From assembly GCF_036324505.1 (NCBI RefSeq), contig NC_086356.1, positions 19,467,528-19,531,527 of the forward strand: a stretch of DNA of 64,000 nt, in the 5' to 3' direction. Both the position numbers and the translations under genes were made by a program. Under the pieces are notes generated by a model, which saw only the letters and a program-made list of their open reading frames with translations, was not told the origin of the DNA and did not search any database. Below are positions 15,345 through 28,099 of the stretch, one piece after another. This stretch comes from Eleginops maclovinus (Eukaryota > Chordata > Actinopteri > Perciformes > Eleginopidae). Numbering within the stretch: the stretch's first letter is position 1; the number at the start of each line of letters is the position of its first letter.

Positions 15345-15700
15345 ATGCTGTAATGCATGGGGAGAAGAAGTAGAAGTAGTGAAGTAAAAATACTTCATTA
15401 CTGTACTCAACTGAATTTTTTATCAGTACTTTATTCCACTATTTAGTTTTCTGACAACTTTTTACTCTTACTCCTTACATTTTTAACACAAATATCTCAG
15501 ATTTGTACTTCTTACATTTTCAAAACAGGCTAGTCACTTTCGTTTTAATCTACGTTTGGTAGTGTGATCATTATTATTTATGGTCATTGCTTGCCTATTT
15601 CAACCTCATTTCCTACAGAAACCATGTTCGGTCAGTGATTGGACAGGAGTATTTTTTAATAAGAGTATCTGTACTTAAGCGAAAGGATATGTGTAGTTTG
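15345..15700. repeat. Degenerate 'aagtact' interspersed repeat
   Basis: It contains 'gaagtagtgaagtaaaaata', 'cattactgtactcaact', 'ctttttactcttactcctt' and 'gagtatctgtacttaagc', words of a widespread fish repeat rich in ACTTAAGTACT. Related decayed copies lie at 16470, 21685, 29255, 39560 and 55135. Borders are approximate and no coding frame is present. Confidence 0.55.
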
Positions 15701-16469
15701 CCATCTCTTTGTGAAGAAAACGCTTAAACTGCAGTATCCCTGCACTGAAAACTACGGATAATCTGTGTCCCTCCTCGCTGGAACAACATGGCATTGTCCT
15801 CTATCTGATAACCCAATTATCTCCCTCCGATAGAGATCACTGTCTGCGCAAACTCACTTAGGATGATAATCTACAACGCTCATAAACAACTGCAGCCGGA
15901 AAAGCTAATAAAGATTAGATGAAGGGTACTTTTACTATGCTTAGTGGAGAGCTGACAGTAATGTAGCATTGGTTCCCTCCATTAGTGCATCCCCCCGACC
16001 TTAGTCGAGACACACGTTCACACACACGGGACTGGATTAGTAGGCTGTTGTTCCGGGGATGACCCTTGACCTACAAATCCTATTGAAAATGATCGCGCTG
16101 TCACTGTCCCAGATACAACACACACTCTGTACAGGTTAGTGTGTTTGTGACAGAGGAAGTGTATGTTTGTGTGCATGTGGATCTTTGCCCAATCTGCTTC
16201 TTTATCTTTATGTTATCTAGCATTGGAATATGCTTTTAGCGGAGTTTAAAACGTGCACAGACATGCTTTATTGTATAACCAGTCTTGTCAACAATAACTT
16301 GAACTTATTTTATTTTTAAGTTAAACTGCCTTAATATTATAGTTGTACAGATAAATATGCTGTAATGCAAATGGAAATGAGCCAAACACCAAATCTACCG
16401 TAAATAATCTCATTTCTTTTTGAGATGAATGTGTTTTTATGCATGTTCTTTGTTTAATATGAATTAATA

Positions 16470-16800
16470 AGTGCTGTTCTGAAGTACAGTTACTCAAGGA
16501 CTGTACTTAAGTACCATTTCGGGGTACTCTGTACTCCTCCACTACATTTTGGTAGTCAATATTTTACTTCTACATTTATTTAACATAAAGAGTTACTTAC
16601 CAGTTACTTTGCATACTTGAATTATAAAATAATATGAATATAAATCAATTATTATATAAAATAGGATGTATTTATTAATTAGCTCCACCTTTACCAGCTG
16701 TGATAAACACATTCATGCATCAATAGTTGGAATCCAGCCATGTAGCATATCATATTATAAAAACAAAGATCAATGCAATATATATTTTTTGCATCTTTTT
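16470..16800. repeat. Degenerate 'aagtact' interspersed repeat
   Basis: The run of words 'gaagtacagttactcaagga', 'ctgtacttaagtaccatttc', 'actcctccactacatttt' and 'cagttactttgcata' marks another copy of the same family as at 15345. The copies share order but are heavily diverged. Confidence 0.6.
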
Positions 16801-17005
16801 TTCTCTTGAGGTCAAAAGCTGCTTGTTCATCAGTCTCCTCTGACCTCCCGGAGCCCGTAGGATTATCTACAGCAGAGGTGATACGTATATACAGTAATAT
16901 ACGATAGGCTGGAGACTTTTTAATCCCCCGTGTGAGACTTACGCTCAGGGTTATGTTTAAGCCCTTTGTGTGCCCTGTGTTCCTTATATCACTCTACCCG
17001 TCCAC

Positions 17006-17021
17006 TATATATATTTATATA

Positions 17022-17065
<44 letters not shown>
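17006..17065. repeat. (TA)n-rich microsatellite
   Basis: An AT dinucleotide array of about 60 bp with two TTT interruptions near its start. Confidence 0.95.
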
Positions 17066-17506
17066 GCCATGATGCATCCTCAAACACACTCTCACACAAA
17101 CACACACGCTTAAATACACACACACAGATCCTGGCCAACTGCTGCGGCAGGTGGCCTGCACCGCTAAGCCCCGCTAGCAATATACTCGCTGGGATCCTGT
17201 CTCCACGACGACAACAGCCGCCATGATGCGTCTGCGATTAAAGTGACTTCTTTGTTTTCCCTCGTGGGATAACACTGTGCTTTGAACAGACATTCGAAAC
17301 TCTTCAATAGAGGAAGTTTGCCTATACTGCTCATTAAGGCTCGGTAATATGTCAATACCAATATTGTATTGATCTGTGCACGATTTGGAATAAAATACCT
17401 TATTGTGTTTGTTTTAGACTGATAATGCAATTGTGATTTGATGGATGATATTGGATGGAATAATCATTTTTTAATCGTAATTCTCATTTTCATTGAAAAC
17501 ATATTA

Positions 17507-17540
17507 AAGGGGCCCTATTATGCTCATTTTCAGGATCATA
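17507..17540 (-). mobile_element. TTAA-family inverted-repeat end (solo fragment)
   Basis: The sequence from ttaaaggggccctattatgc through 'tcattttcaggatcata' is the reverse complement of the right end of copy E (38480-38511). What follows does not match the family, so this is an isolated end or the remote end of a disrupted copy whose body is at 18236-18455 in the same orientation. Confidence 0.7.
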
Positions 17541-17936
17541 GAAATATTGCATAACAAAATGCTCCGTTTCCCTTTCCTTGTCTCGTTTAATCGCTTTTAT
17601 GACCCCCCTCCAAAAAAATATTTTCTGTCAGCTTCTTGCCCTCCTCTTTTTTTCCTCCTCCGCTTATAGAAGTTTCTAAGTTATATTGCCAGCAAGGGGA
17701 ATAAGGGAAGGGACACACTCAGAGAATACAATTTATTTTGTTTTGGTGAAACATCGAATGAAATGACCCTCCCCATTAAAAGGGCCACAGAGGGGACGGG
17801 AGAGGGATATTGCTTTTTCACTTATAACGTTAATCTTTTATTTTGTTGGAGGTTTTTCCATCATACAGGAGATTCTTGTTACCCTGAGTGAAGGTGGGAT
17901 GTCTGTTTGTGTGGTCTGGAAAAAGTGTACACACAT

Positions 17937-17938
<2 letters not shown>

Positions 17939-17974
<36 letters not shown>
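17939..17974. repeat. (GT)n microsatellite, short
   Basis: A GT array of about 36 bp. Confidence 0.95.
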
Positions 17975-17976
<2 letters not shown>

Positions 17977-18235
17977 TTTAGGGAGTAACATTGTGTTGAA
18001 AAGTGATGGGGACATATGGGGTCAGAATATTTGTACATGCTCTTTAACATAGACTTTAAACAACCTTACAGAGGGGATCAGTTTGAGGTCAGAGGGGATT
18101 TTCTTTTTTTTGTTGACTATAATGCACATATTTTTTTGCTGTTTTTACATGAAGTTTTATTTATGTGCAAATAAACCTTTATGGGAGATTTTTTAATTGG
18201 TGAGTAAACATGTCCTGGTGACAATTGGCTAGGAA

Positions 18236-18455
18236 AACCCTTAGCCAATCTCGTACAATGTGTTGGAGCGATAGCCAATAGAAGCACGAGTATAACATAG
18301 TGATGTCACTGTTCCAGAAGTTAACAAAGGAGTTTAATGGAGGAGTGGGGGGGAGTGGTTGGGAGAGAAACTCCCTCTGGAGGAAACAAAGGGATTTTTG
18401 CCTTTGCAGACCATTTACATGCACACAAACCTATATAACACACTACAGGTTTAAG
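18236..18455 (-). mobile_element. TTAA-family element, copy B (body only, reverse orientation)
   Basis: It matches the reverse of the family body: 'gtacaatgtgttggagcg', 'agccaatagaagcac', 'aacatagtgatgtcact', 'aacaaaggagtttaatgg', 'ctccctctggagg' and 'gcagaccatttacatgcaca', then 'aacacactacagg'. The right arm with the CCAAT motif is missing unless the end at 17507 belongs to it. Confidence 0.75.
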
Positions 18456-18544
18456 GTTTACCTTAAACAGGGATTATCATATGGCTTTTAAAAAGCTGGT
18501 CTACATGTGTACGTTTGTTTTAGAAGTGTGCACGTGGAATTAAA

Positions 18545-18669
<125 letters not shown>

Positions 18670-21600
18670 CAGGAGGTTGTAAAAAGGACAGAGCATGCTG
18701 TGCAGAAGCAGCAGCAGAGTTTGTCGGACCAGGACCAGTTATATTAATATCTTATCTTATAATTCAGGTAACCCTTACAGCAGAGAGAGTGCAGGGAAAT
18801 AATAAAATATCTAGAGCTGCCTTTTTCTTTTTTGAGTGGCCTGATGAGGTGAATTCAGGTAAAGGCTATTATCCTTTATTGATGTCTGCTATTTAATCTA
18901 ATCCAATCAGAGAGGAGGAGATGTAGATAAAGACAGGCAGACTGGCTAGAAAAAGGATTTTACTGAAGCTTTGAGAGAAAATGACGTGGGTTGTGCAACA
19001 AAAATCTTATTATATAATTGTTGTGTTTCTTAAAGAGTACTCGATTGATTTAGCATGGAACTTCTATTACATTTGTGAACTCATTATCTCTTCGTAAAGG
19101 ATCAAAATCATGTAGCAGAACCAGTTTATTATTTTAAGCTTCACTATCCTTGTCACAACTCCTACATTACCCACAAAGCAGCTCAACCACCAACAGTTCA
19201 ATGTTGAGCTGCAGGTGAGTTATGCTAATGTAGCCATAAGCTAATTGCCTCAGAGGTTGAGAAGCAGGCCATAGAACACGAATAATGCTCACTTTTTTCC
19301 TCCATACGCCAAATTTGTACACCTTGAAGTCTTCAGTCCGAATCATCACAAACTTCTGGGACATTACGGAAAGGCAACTTCCCACACCTCCTCTTGCAGG
19401 AACAAAGGGTTTTAATGCAACTTCTTCACAAATGCATTTGTACTTCTAAGACCTTTAAGTGCAAAATATCTCATCTTTATATGACGAGCTGTTTTCTAGA
19501 TTTAAAAAGGATATTCTGCTATTTGTTAACCTGGATTTTATCATATCTCTTTGTTATTATAACATTTTACTTCTACTGTGCAGAGTTTCGGGGACAAAAG
19601 AAAAAACAGTGTCAAACAGAGTGTAATTGTCTCTCAAAGATTTCCAGTAGGTATTAAATCAACAGAAATCACATGAATGTCTTCAGGCATTTCTAGGGGA
19701 CGTCTATCTGTCTGTATATTTGAGATGGATGCTGTTAAATAGAAATTTGTTAGAAATCTAAGAGGCTTCTTTACACTTTCCCAAAAACCTCTACAGTGGA
19801 GGAAGTTTCACCAAGAATGAATAAAGGACACAAAATGGAAAACAAGCAAATATCCATTTTGACACATGTACAACTGTGTGTAGCTCCTGTAACTTAGCTC
19901 TCTCCTCTCAGGCGGTTTGTTAAGTTCACCTCAGGCTGTCTTAAGTCTGTGCGGCCAATCCCTCTTAGTATCACCTCAGCCAGGGATAAATCTCACTTAT
20001 ACCCATCCTCCCGTTCTGCCAACACATCTAAACACTCTCTGATCACTTTCAACTGTGTCCTAATGGGGAAGCAAGCCATGCCATTACATCACTACACCCT
20101 CCCCTACCTCCCTCTGTTCGTACAGTCACTCTCTCAGTTCCCTGCTTTAATTATGCCCTGCACTGTCAACCCTGCTCCTGCTGAGCCCCAAATTCCCCTC
20201 CGAGGGTCTTTTATTAGGAAACTGGCCTCCTCGGCTGGCTGTAACCCCAGGGAAGTGCATCAGGGAAGGGATTGCTGGATGTGTGTGGCACACATTTTGA
20301 CGGCCTTGATGACCCACTGCTGGGGAGGGCAGGCAGGCTGACACTGGGCAGGGAGGATGAAGAGTGGCCATAGGCCCAGTCTGGGAAGCACTGATCCAGG
20401 CTACCAGCTGCCATCTTCCTCCCCTTCCTGCGCGCTCCTCTTCCGCTGCTGCGCGGCTCCTCTCTCTTCATGTCTATTTTTAGAGCTGGCTGATTTCTAC
20501 CTTCTAAAACGAGCATATGTGTTGTGGAACAGGAAGGTGTGTGTGTTTTTTTTTGTGTCTTTCTTCGATATACAATTGGCGCAGTGGGCCAATTTGTTCA
20601 AAATGTTTCCCACACACACAACCCTGCTGGTCCGCGCTATCACGTCAAAGTACTGTACATTCCCGTACACATGCAACGCATCACATTTGCATTCGGCTGC
20701 TCTCTGTTCTTGGGACTCAGGGGAGACGGTTGATTGAAGGTTTCATTTCAAAACCAAAAAGCGAAAATAACAAACAGCACTTCGAGACCTTTTTGAATTC
20801 AGCATTTCCTATATCGACACACTGTGTGTACTTTTGTGGGAACTGTGGTGTGATTTTCATCTTTCTGCTTAGCTAAGCTTGGATCTTCCTCACCTCTCCC
20901 TCATCATTAGCTATCCCCCTCTGCAACGCACCGCCTCACCCCCTTCACACCTCCTTACTCCATCATCCTCAACTGCAAGCCGGGACTAGTATCATACAGA
21001 GAAACTACAAAGACGCCACTGAAGCTCCTAACTCCACGCTAGTTACAGTAGCATCTTTGTCATAGAGCCGGGAGCCCGTCATGTTGAAAGGAGCCAACAT
21101 GCTGGCCCTTTTGGCTGAGGAGGAAGGATGCTGCATTCCCAGGGAACAAGAGAGAAAATAGTGGGAAAAAACGCATCCCCGTGGAGATGGAGGGACCAAA
21201 AACTACTGTACACCTGCAAGCAGGGAACGCTACAGTATGCCTCGACTTCAAAACCCACAAAAAGTGAATAGTTTTTTGGAAACACACTGGAAGAACGGGG
21301 GGGAAATATTTTGCATCTTCCGCAGTATGTCTCAAGTCTTATTAAGGATGAGCAGCTCTGCGCATTGGGTGATGCAGTGTTTCTCTGTCTTTTTATTTTT
21401 TATTCCAGTGCCCCGACTTTCCCTTGACTTGTGGGATTGCTGAATGAGTGAATGTAAATGTACACCAATTAGAAAAGAAACAGGCTTTCCTGTAAAGCTG
21501 CCAAATCCGGGGGCAAGAAGAAGAGGAGATAAAATGCTGCTTTCCTGAAAATAAATGATCTGTATACCAATAACTCTCCACTAATAATCCGTGCGGGTCC

Positions 21601-21684
21601 AAAGGAAGGCAGTGGAGATGTAGCGGCCTTCATTCACTGCTTAAGTGTCCTCTGTTAGCAGGGGATAAGATATAGTGATTTCAA

Positions 21685-22225
21685 ATGGTGGAAAGACAGT
21701 AAGTTCATTCAAGTACTAACTCAAGTACCTTTGTTTTACCTGAGTGTTTCCAATTTTTTTCTGCTACCTTAAACTTCTACTCCGCTACAATTTGGATGCA
21801 AATGTTTTACTTTTAACCCCTTTACATTTATTTGACATCATTAGTTACTTGAGACTTTCATATTTTTATCCAAAATAAAATCAGGATAATGAAATCTGAT
21901 TTACTGTAATGGATAAAGATATTATAAAAAGTCATTAAAGTTAGCGACATATTAAATAGCAGCAAAATCCAAATGATGAAAACATTGCTGGATGATTAAT
22001 CATATCCGGTGACATAAAATATATATTTTCTTTTGAAATATGGCCATTCAACATGACCAGTACTTTTAGATTTCAGTCATTTCAGTATATATAAGCACGC
22101 TTATACTTTTGTACTTTAGTAAAAACATCAATGCAGTATTTATACTTGTAGCAGAGTATTTATAAACTGGTTTCGACTTTTACTTGAATAAAATATCTGA
22201 GTACTTCTTCCACCTATGGTAATTA
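21685..22225. repeat. Degenerate 'aagtact' interspersed repeat, long copy
   Basis: It spans words from 'attcaagtactaactcaagt' and 'cttaaacttctactccgct' through 'acatttatttgacatcatta' to 'ttacttgaataaaatatctg' and 'agtacttcttccacc'. This is the longest copy of this family in the window. No reading frame of interest is present. Confidence 0.65.
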
Positions 22226-23178
22226 CTAACCTAAAATAAAATATTTTGTAGATATATGCTAAAATCTGTATTATTACCTGTCTAAAAAGCTGATTTTTGC
22301 TCAATAGGACATTAAATAGCAGAATCATAGTCAAATAATGATCTAGTGACAGTATTAAACCTGCACATCTCTCTCATTATGTAGGAATTTGAGTTTGACA
22401 CCCCTCCCTTCTTGAGTAAACTTCCATCTCGCAGCTTCTTTACTCTCTTAATCCCCTGCTGGCGCACTAGGGGGCCTGCCGCAATCCCCAGAGCCACGAA
22501 TGACCTGAGAAGAACCAGAACTTTCCGCTGTATGGACCCCGTCTGAATTAAAAGTGCTGACTAAGATCAGCCTCCTTCCTGTCCCATCTCCCTCCCTCCC
22601 ATCAGCCCACTCTGGATCCTTGGTATGGAGCTGGCCGACCCTTGTAAGGAAGCCCATTAAGAAACCCATCAATATTTCATCATTGCTCACTCAGAAACAT
22701 AGTTATAGAAGTTTCCAGGCCAGGGCCATTAGGGGGCAGACGTCAATACGTTATGGCAGCGAGCATCTCTCTTCAACCCCCTTGTCCGTCTCCCTTCTCA
22801 AGAGAAAGTCACCGGAGAGGCTCTCTCAAAACGTCAGTGGTTTCCGCTACCTCTACATTAAACAAATCATTAACCATTAGGTATCCAAGAGCACAATATC
22901 CCTTCCTGCCGCTGTCAAACGGCAAACACCAGTCAGGGAGAGGAAGGGAGGGTTTGTAAAGCTGATTTAAGGTAACAAAACTCCAGTCACACAGAATACA
23001 AACTGCTAATTAACAGCATGACACTGTGTGTATAATGTGAGGCTTTAAACACTCTGCACAAACACTTGTTGTGAGATCTTGAGTCATGGCTGTTGGTCTG
23101 ACACCTCAAACACGGTCCAACTGGGTGAGTGGATAGTCAGCGATTATCAAGAGGAGAAACTTGCTGTCTCACACACAA

Positions 23179-23278
<100 letters not shown>

Positions 23279-23754
23279 CTCAGATATAAAACTGTTCCTC
23301 TGGAGAGGCAGGGGGACATTTAACTGCAGTCTTTTTAGGATTACAATGATTTTATAACCCTTGTTTCAAATTATTACACTTACATTATCCGGGATGGGAA
23401 CAAGCCCGCAGGCTAAAGTGTGTTATATTGCTGTAGCAGACATTTTAACGACTTTTCCTGCAGCTCACCCTTCACTGTCCTTGGAACTAAAAAGGTCCTG
23501 CTATATATGCATTTTACCAGAGTTAATGCTCGGTCCTCCAGAAGCCCAAATCAAACCGGATCCCAGGCTGCCAGGTCCATACTAATGTAAACAACACCTC
23601 CGCACCTCCTGCCAAGTCATTGCACTTATGTCATCCCTTTTAGCTCCCTATAGCTTTTATAGTGTGAATCCTGCTCTGACTTTTATTAGACCCTTTTTCT
23701 GTCGTTACTTTTAACAGCTTTATTGCATAAGCCTGTGTGACCTTGCAAAATGAT

Positions 23755-24370
23755 AGTTATTTTTTACTCTAAAACTCTTATATTTCTAAGGAAGACCAGC
23801 CATTGTTTTCTGAAAGTAAACCTCAAATCTGTATTTCTTGAAATTTTAGTTGTTTATAAATATGTTTTTTACTGTAAGATTGTAAATGAAAACCAACCAG
23901 TGGTTATCTGAAAGTGTTAAGCCCCTTTATACACTTTCAAATATGTATCTATATCGATTGTATTCATTAATAAAGTTGATACTTGTTGACTTTTTACTAT
24001 TAGATTTGTAATAAAGACCAATGTCTGTCTGACATTGTGGAGCACATCTTTAGACTTTCAGATATGTATTTCTCTCTTTAAAGATGCAGGCCTAATTTAG
24101 AACTCACAAGAGTGCACAACCTTAATTCAGGTGATAGTTTTTGACTTTTTGCTCTGATATTTTAACTCTGAAACCTTTTACACTTTAAAAGTGCTTTTAA
24201 TTTTAAACTCTTATATTTCTAATGAAGACCAAGCAATGTTTGTCTGGAATTATGGAGCCCCTTTATACACTTTCAAAGATGTGCTTTCGTCATTAATAAA
24301 GTTGATATTTTTAACTTTTTACAGTAAGATTGTTGGTGAACAGCAACCAATGTATCTCTGGAAATCTAAA
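23755..24370. repeat. Diverged minisatellite beside the first ntng2 coding exon
   Basis: About five related units begin near 23764, 23866, 23990, 24200 and 24316. Each contains a T-rich run, 'actnttagattgtaa'-like sequence, 'gaagaccaa' or 'gaaaaccaacca', a 'ctgaaagt/ctggaatt' block, and in several units 'cccctttatacactttcaaa' followed by 'attcattaataaagttgata'. Spacing is roughly 100-210 bp and divergence is high. It ends about 95 bp from the exon 2 donor, on the intron side. Confidence 0.75.
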
Positions 24371-24464
24371 GAAACATTTCTACTATTTACAATCTCTATT
24401 TCTCTACACTTCACCGTAATCAAAAAGTTGTTAAATGCAGTAAAAGTCCAGATTTTAAACTCAC

Positions 24465-24683
24465 CAGAGTGCAGAACCTCTCGGGCGGGTTTCCACAAGT
24501 TATTCCGGGCGGATCCACTTTGATCCGCATGTGGTCTTTCATGGACGCGGTTTTCGGCTGGCACGCGTACTGCTCCCACACCGAGCCCTCATCCGTGCTC
24601 ACCAGGGACTTGCACAGTTCGTACTGGCCCAGCGTGGAGGCCAAGCAGTGCAGAAGCAGCAGAAACACGGCCTGGAGGAGCAT
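24465..24683 (-). CDS. ntng2: ntng2 (netrin-G2), first coding exon: signal peptide and start of laminin N-terminal domain
   Basis: Netrin-G2 is a GPI-anchored, vertebrate-specific netrin-family protein on axons and presynaptic membranes that binds the postsynaptic leucine-rich-repeat protein NGL-2 (LRRC4). The exon has 73 codons. It starts at ATG 24683, with G at -3, followed directly by a hydrophobic signal peptide of about 19 residues ending LASTLG. The mature start QYELCKS is followed by the [18 protein letters not shown] and PPERFC blocks typical of netrin-G proteins. The exon ends in CTG|GTGAGT, a near-consensus donor at 24465/24464, in phase 0. It continues in frame with the exon at 9996-10639 to give PPERFCTL then ENPYLC, which is the expected family order. 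The residues match netrin-G2 better than netrin-G1 (for example PPERFC rather than PPETFC). Which teleost ohnolog this is cannot be told. A diverged minisatellite lies just downstream in the intron. Confidence 0.95.
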
Positions 24684-26900
24684 GGCAGGTCAGGGGGGGA
24701 GGGGTGGTGATTGGAGCCGGGTCCGGCGCAGGGTGAGGGGGCCACGGAGCTCAGAGGAGAGGTGACGCGCATGGAGCGGAGATCATAAGGAAATAATGGA
24801 CATCCCCATCGCCATGCTGCTGAGTGAGAAGCTGGATGTAAATGCACACACCTCGCCTCCACGATTTTTAAATTCCCCTAAATGTCAGGAGGACACTGAT
24901 TCTGTGACTGAAACTCAGTGTCTCTTCTCAGATATTGACGGTCCCCAAACTGCCGAGGGAGGGACGCTTCCTTGTTTCTGATGGGTGGAGAGACGGATAA
25001 TGTTACAGAGCTTAATCTTGGCATACACTTTAACCATAGTGTTGCAGGGACGTTGGGTGGGAGTTGTTAACGCGGGTCCATGCCCTCAGGGAGCGGAGTC
25101 CTGCGGGGAAACAGTGACGCTGCTCCGGGTGGGTGTTGCTGCGTCTTCAGGTATATCCATTCGAGGTTTTGCACCTGCCGTGCTCCTTTGATTGTCCTGG
25201 GGTGAAAATGTGAGAAAAAGTTAGTATGAGGGGTGTAGTTTCATCAATTCAGCACTTCCGGAGTCCTACTGTAAATGCAAGGATATATTGTTCATAGCTC
25301 AGCTGGAGATGAAATGTATCATGCATGGCTTTTCTCTTTTGCATGAATAAAAGTTTAATGACATGTCTTTGAAATATACATGCGGATGGGTGGGATGCAA
25401 TGTCATTTAGTAGGCTAGTATAATTCCTGCTATGTGTGGTATTTAGCTTGGACAGTGAAAGAAAAAACAGATTACAAGAGGGGAACTTTTAAGTGAATGT
25501 GTGGCTAAAGTTTGGTTAAACCCACCTATTTACTGCGGTGCATTTGGCATATTAAAAATAAAGATTTGGACAGTAAAAATACACTAAAAACCTCCGTATT
25601 TTGAGGATAACCTTGTGCGTAAAAACACGTGCTGCTGCCGGGTGCCGCCTGCGCGTGCCACAGTTGTAATTACTCACACCTCCACAATGCTGGAGATGAA
25701 CTGTCAGATGTGTTTATTTATAAAGAAATATCAACCTGAAAGAGATACCTCAAAGCCACCAATGTACTTAAAATGTGTGAAGATTTGCAAAAAGGTAGGA
25801 CAATTATACGTACAACTTTATTTTCTTGGTTCAGCTGCTATTTTGGGGGGAAAATATTGATTTGAGATCCTAGTCAGTATTCTGTGTCACTTAAATCTAC
25901 AGTTTATGATTAAATAATTAACTGCAAGATAAATAAACTGCACCAGAAGTATCTAATTGTTGCCGAATGTGGCCACTTTATCTAATTCAATACATGACTA
26001 CATACACATGGTTGACATGTTTTACAGCGAGCCCTCGTTGATAATAAATAATCACAAGCTATCCCAACAACCCAGTGCACTCTCACTTAGTTCAGTTGTC
26101 AACTGAAGTCGCCAAAGCTATTTTCCGGCACTGTCAGTGGTGTAGGGGTGTGTCAGACCCTCCAGTAGTGCAGCATCCCCTCAGACTACGCACCTATTGT
26201 ATAGGCTACCCCACATTAAAGCGTGTTATCCGTGTGAGTAAAAGAGTGTAGGCTACATTGAGATTAAAGTCCCCTCACCACTCCGGTTATCCTGGAGTGG
26301 CCCGGATGGATATACCTCAGAGCAGCTCCTCGGTGCACACTTCAGAGAGCTTAATCAAAATGCATCGATGTTTTTTATTATATCAGATAAAGCACTTACT
26401 TATAAAATGCATCCGCGAAACAGGTCAGCACTTTGCACTTGCACGTCCTCCCTTCTTTGGGTAAAAAAAAGAGATGCCCCGATGATCCAGTGTTCTGTCC
26501 CCGCCGCGGTGCTCACTGTACTCCGGGTTTCCTGCTGCCCCGGCTCGCTGTTTGTTTGCTGGATACTTTTTATCGCACCGTGAAAGGATGCGCCCGGCAA
26601 ATTGGTGTCCTAGATCTGGGAACGGCTGGGAAAAAGAGGACTGAAATCCAGCGTGAAGGAGTATCAAAAGTATAAAATATTGACTTTGAGGAAAGGCTTG
26701 TGCCCGCCCTTCTTCCCCCCCTCTCCTCCTCCTCTTCCCACTTTACAAGCTCGGGTTTACCCGGGATGCTCAAGGGCAGAAAGAGAGGAGAAAAAAAAGG
26801 CTTTATGGAAAATATCACCCTCCCTTCTCCTCCTCCTCCTCTCTCTCCCCTCCCTCTTCCTCTCTATCTTTCTATCTCTCTATCTCTCTCACTCTCTCAC
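24684..26900 (-). promoter_or_regulatory. ntng2: 5' flank / candidate 5' UTR and promoter region of ntng2
   Basis: The region upstream of the ATG is rich in GC and CpG at 24500-25200 and again at 26480-26780, unlike its surroundings. A plausible acceptor lies at 24750/24749 on the minus strand, with the pyrimidine run 'gtcacctctcctctgag', which would leave a 66-base leader before the ATG. If transcription instead runs through unspliced, an upstream ATG at 24862 opens a different frame that overlaps the real start. The promoter cannot be placed from sequence alone. The stretch 25200-26250 shows nothing recognisable. Confidence 0.35.
26400..26620 (-). other. Candidate non-coding leader exon of ntng2
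   Basis: On the minus strand a strong donor-like ATAA|GTAAGT lies at 26400/26399, preceded by CpG-containing sequence without a useful reading frame. With the acceptor at 24750 it would give a 5' UTR intron of about 1.65 kb. It fits the fact that mammalian NTNG2 begins with a non-coding exon, but this is inference and the 5' border is unknown. Confidence 0.25.
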
Positions 26901-26910
26901 CCTCTGTTAA
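26700..26910. repeat. Pyrimidine-rich low-complexity tract
   Basis: C/T-rich runs (ctcctcctcctc, then tctctatctttctatctctc) with short purine interruptions. They lie directly upstream of the candidate leader exon, seen as GA-rich on its coding strand. GA-rich tracts are common near teleost promoters, but no function is shown. Confidence 0.6.
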
Positions 26911-28099
26911 TGCCCAGGCTAAATCCTTTTACCATCACTCTCAATCACTATCTGAGCTTATATCTGCTCCAGTCCTGCTGCCTGAACCAGGGCAGTGCTA
27001 CTTCCACTCTCCGCTCTAAACTGTTACCCAGGACCAGTGCACATCCATTGGCTTTAAGCACCAGCGGTTATTGTACTCCAGCTGTGTAAGAAAAACATAA
27101 AAAAAGAAAGTACTGTACACAGTGTTTTCTTGGAGGGTGAACTCACAGATGTCCCTGCCCTAAAAATGGCATATCTCTGGCACTCCTTACGGGACCTATC
27201 CTCAGTGACCTTATCTTTTGTATTATTTATCTCCTGTAATGCTGCCACTAAAACTGCAACATAACATCATCCATAACATCTTCCAGATATGAACATGTGC
27301 TGTGGTTCCTTCACCCTGCAGGACATGTAATATTAATGATCTATAGGGTAAATATACTTACAGTAGTACCTAGGTTAAGGTGCAGTGCTGAAGAAGGGCC
27401 TTTAGCGCTCAAACAGAGGATGCCTCGTACAGTAACACACATTAATCTCCCCTCTCCCACACACACACATAGCTGACAATGACCAGATCAGATCCAGCTC
27501 TTTGTTGTTGTAGTTGGTTGTTGTTCTCCATTCTTATTCAGTGATGTCTAACCCAGCAGTGCAGCTACAGGGTTATGTGTGTCTTTATGTTCCTTTAAAG
27601 GGACACTTCGCTGATTTTACATGTGTAGTTCAGTAGACTCTTCAAAAAGTTTGAAATATGACCCTGGTGTTGCCTACTGGAAATCCATTCATACAAACTG
27701 ACAGATAATGACATAAAGATTCTGGGAGTGACCCGTTTGTGTCACTTTTTTAAACATGTCCCTTAAGCATTATATAAATATATAATACAAATATAAAAAG
27801 TAGTGTGATAGACATGATAACATTATGTACATAAAGTCAGCTGAGATATTACTCAGCTGACTGAGTTATACCTTTGGCAACAAAACTACTTTGTTATGTT
27901 TAGAAAAATATCATAGTTTGGGTTTGAATATGTAGGTAAATTAAGTGACGTATGCAAGTTAGGTACACTGCGTAAGTTAGAATAGGTCTAACCTTGGCCT
28001 TAACAGCAGTTTCTATGAGGAAAATTGGACATGCTAGTCATCATAATGTCACCCATAGGTTCCTCAACATTTGTTGTGAAGCTTAAATTGATTATGGTG

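Noticed and set aside
17507..18455. A single complete TTAA-family element spanning this interval
   Set aside because: The roughly 700 bases between the end fragment and the body do not match the family, and no clean insertion with target duplication was found; kept as two fragments.
19949..20341. A 130-codon plus-strand frame inside the ntng2 intron
   Set aside because: No domain is recognised, overlapping frames on both strands are equally long, and the region is merely GC-richer.
24599..24862. An upstream frame with ATG at 24862 as the true protein start
   Set aside because: It is in a different frame from the signal peptide and netrin-G sequence; kept only as a possible upstream ATG.
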